A stretch of DNA of 6,078 nucleotides from Bog-756 sp050011635 (lineage in GTDB: Bacteria > Actinomycetota > Acidimicrobiia > Acidimicrobiales > RAAP-2), in NCBI GenBank assembly GCA_050011635.1, contig JBEKIU010000218.1, positions 1 to 6,078 of the forward strand, read 5' to 3'. Position 1 is the first letter of the stretch. Every line of letters begins with the position of its first letter. Under the pieces are notes generated by a model, which had not been told where the DNA came from, ran no database searches, and worked only from the letters and a program-made list of their open reading frames with translations. Shown piece by piece: positions 5,208-6,078 of the stretch. The translations under genes and the position numbers were made by a program.

Positions 5208-6078
5208 TCAGGACGCGGCGGCCGGCGGGGGGAACGGCCCGGACCGGCCCAGCTGGCCCGGGACCGGGTGGCCCAACACCCCTTCCAACCAGAGGGAGGT
5301 GGCCAGGAGCTTCTCCAGGCTCACCCCGGTCGGGATGTCCATGCGGTCGAGCAGGTGCACCAGGTCTTCGGTGGCGATGTTGCCGGACGCCCCCGGGGCG
5401 AAGGGGCACCCGCCGATGCCGCCGATGCTGGCATCGAGGGCCGACGCGCCGGCGGCAACGGCAGCCAGCGCATTGGCGTACCCGGTGTTCCGGCTGTTGT
5501 GCAGATGGACCCGCACGGGGAGTCCGGTGTCGGCCGCCACCCCGCGGACCAGCGCGTCGACCTCGGGCGGCACGGCGCACCCGATGGTGTCGGCCAGGGC
5601 GATCTCGATCGGCCCGTCCTCGGCCGCCCGCCGGGCCATCTCCCGCACGCGGGCCGGGTCCATCCACCCCTCGTAGGGGCAGCCGAAGGCCGCCGACAGG
5701 GTCACCGTGGCCCCGACGTGGGCCCCGGCGGCCCGGGCGGCCACCCGGCTCCACATGCGGAGCGCCTCTTCCAGTCCGAGGCCCTGGTTGCGCCGCGAGA
5801 ACGTCTCGCTGACCAGCACCACCACGTTGATCTCGTCCACCCCGGCGGCCAGCGCCCGTTCGAGGCCCCGTTCGTTGAGTACCAGGCCGGCCAGCCGGAC
5901 ACCGGGTCGACGGTCCACTCCGGCCAGGACCGCCTCGGCATCGGCCATGGTGGGTACCCGTTCCGGGCGGGCGAAGCTCACCGCCTCGATCCGGCGCACC
6001 CCGGCGTCCATGGCCTGGCCGATCAGCGACACCTTGGTGGCGGTCGGGAGCACCGTCGGCTCGTCCTGCAACCCGTCG
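5208..6078 (-). CDS. HMG-CoA lyase family enzyme, N-terminus cut off by window edge
   Basis: Hydroxymethylglutaryl-CoA lyase family (HMGL-like TIM barrel). Such enzymes cleave HMG-CoA to acetoacetate and acetyl-CoA in leucine and isoprenoid catabolism; bacterial examples are named mvaB, yngG or liuE. The first complete residues are DGLQDE, so the usual Arg-Asp-Gly-Leu-Gln motif is split by the edge and only about 10-20 residues are missing. Counting from that Asp: metal ligand D1; IEAVSF with E31 (equivalent to human Glu72); VPTMAD; SAAFGCPYEG around C133; metal-binding HLHN (H191, H193); and the active-site loop SIGGIGGCPFAPGASGN (Cys224, Asn233). The loop differs slightly from the classical SVAGLGGCPY signature, but the Cys, the His pair and the Asn are all kept. 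TGA at 5208-5210. True HMG-CoA lyase activity is likely; a related 3-hydroxy-3-methylacyl-CoA substrate is possible. Confidence 0.93.
   Translation of the reverse strand, partial: DGLQDEPTVLPTATKVSLIGQAMDAGVRRIEAVSFARPERVPTMADAEAVLAGVDRRPGVRLAGLVLNERGLERALAAGVDEINVVVLVSETFSRRNQGLGLEEALRMWSRVAARAAGAHVGATVTLSAAFGCPYEGWMDPARVREMARRAAEDGPIEIALADTIGCAVPPEVDALVRGVAADTGLPVRVHLHNSRNTGYANALAAVAAGASALDASIGGIGGCPFAPGASGNIATEDLVHLLDRMDIPTGVSLEKLLATSLWLEGVLGHPVPGQLGRSGPFPPPAAAS

Noticed and set aside
4438..5754. A 438-codon minus-strand frame overlapping the lyase and the DUF7064-type gene
   Set aside because: It is another alternate-frame shadow with no domain; the real frames show conserved active-site and family motifs.
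2795..5812. A 1005-codon open frame on the plus strand spanning three minus-strand genes
   Set aside because: Its translation is Pro/Gly/Arg/His-rich with no recognisable domain, it crosses gene boundaries of well-supported minus-strand genes, and long antisense open frames are expected at this GC content.
1..6078. tRNA, rRNA, CRISPR array, insertion sequence, attachment site or origin
   Set aside because: No repeat-spacer pattern, transposase, long terminal inverted repeats or RNA-gene landmarks were seen on either strand.

Overview
The window is a high-GC (roughly 70% by eye) stretch with a strong G/C bias at third codon positions and frequent GTG starts. This fits an actinobacterium, and the protein styles would suit an Acidimicrobiia-like or mycobacterial-type lineage; the lineage is inference only. 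All six credible genes lie on the minus strand, so they are transcribed from right to left. Large open frames on the plus strand are antisense shadows of these genes.

Order of transcription: (1) 6078-5208, an HMG-CoA lyase family enzyme, cut by the right edge a few residues before its usual N-terminus; (2) 5152-4154, an AttH/CrtC-like lipocalin-fold protein of the DUF7064/DUF7065 type; (3) 4129-2762, an APH-fold phosphotransferase related to the kinase domain of ACAD10/ACAD11, fused to a C-terminal DUF6285 domain; (4) 2710-2036, a DUF2461 (TIGR02453) protein; (5) 1971-1120, a class I SAM-dependent O-methyltransferase of the TIGR00027 / leucine carboxyl methyltransferase family; (6) 952-1, a cytochrome P450 cut by the left edge before its haem-binding cysteine.

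The first five genes are separated by about 24-64 bases and probably form one operon. The P450 follows a longer 167-base gap that holds a 9-base-period direct repeat and two small perfect hairpins, and it has the clearest Shine-Dalgarno sequence in the window (GGAGG), so it may have its own control.

Taken together, the cluster pairs an acyl-CoA C-C bond lyase, a P450 hydroxylase, a kinase of the type that acts on hydroxyacyl-CoAs, and a lipocalin-like protein of the CrtC/AttH fold. This reads best as an accessory catabolic cluster for a hydrophobic substrate (branched fatty acid, terpenoid or steroid-like). The substrate cannot be read from this window. No mobile elements, CRISPR arrays, tRNA or rRNA genes were seen.
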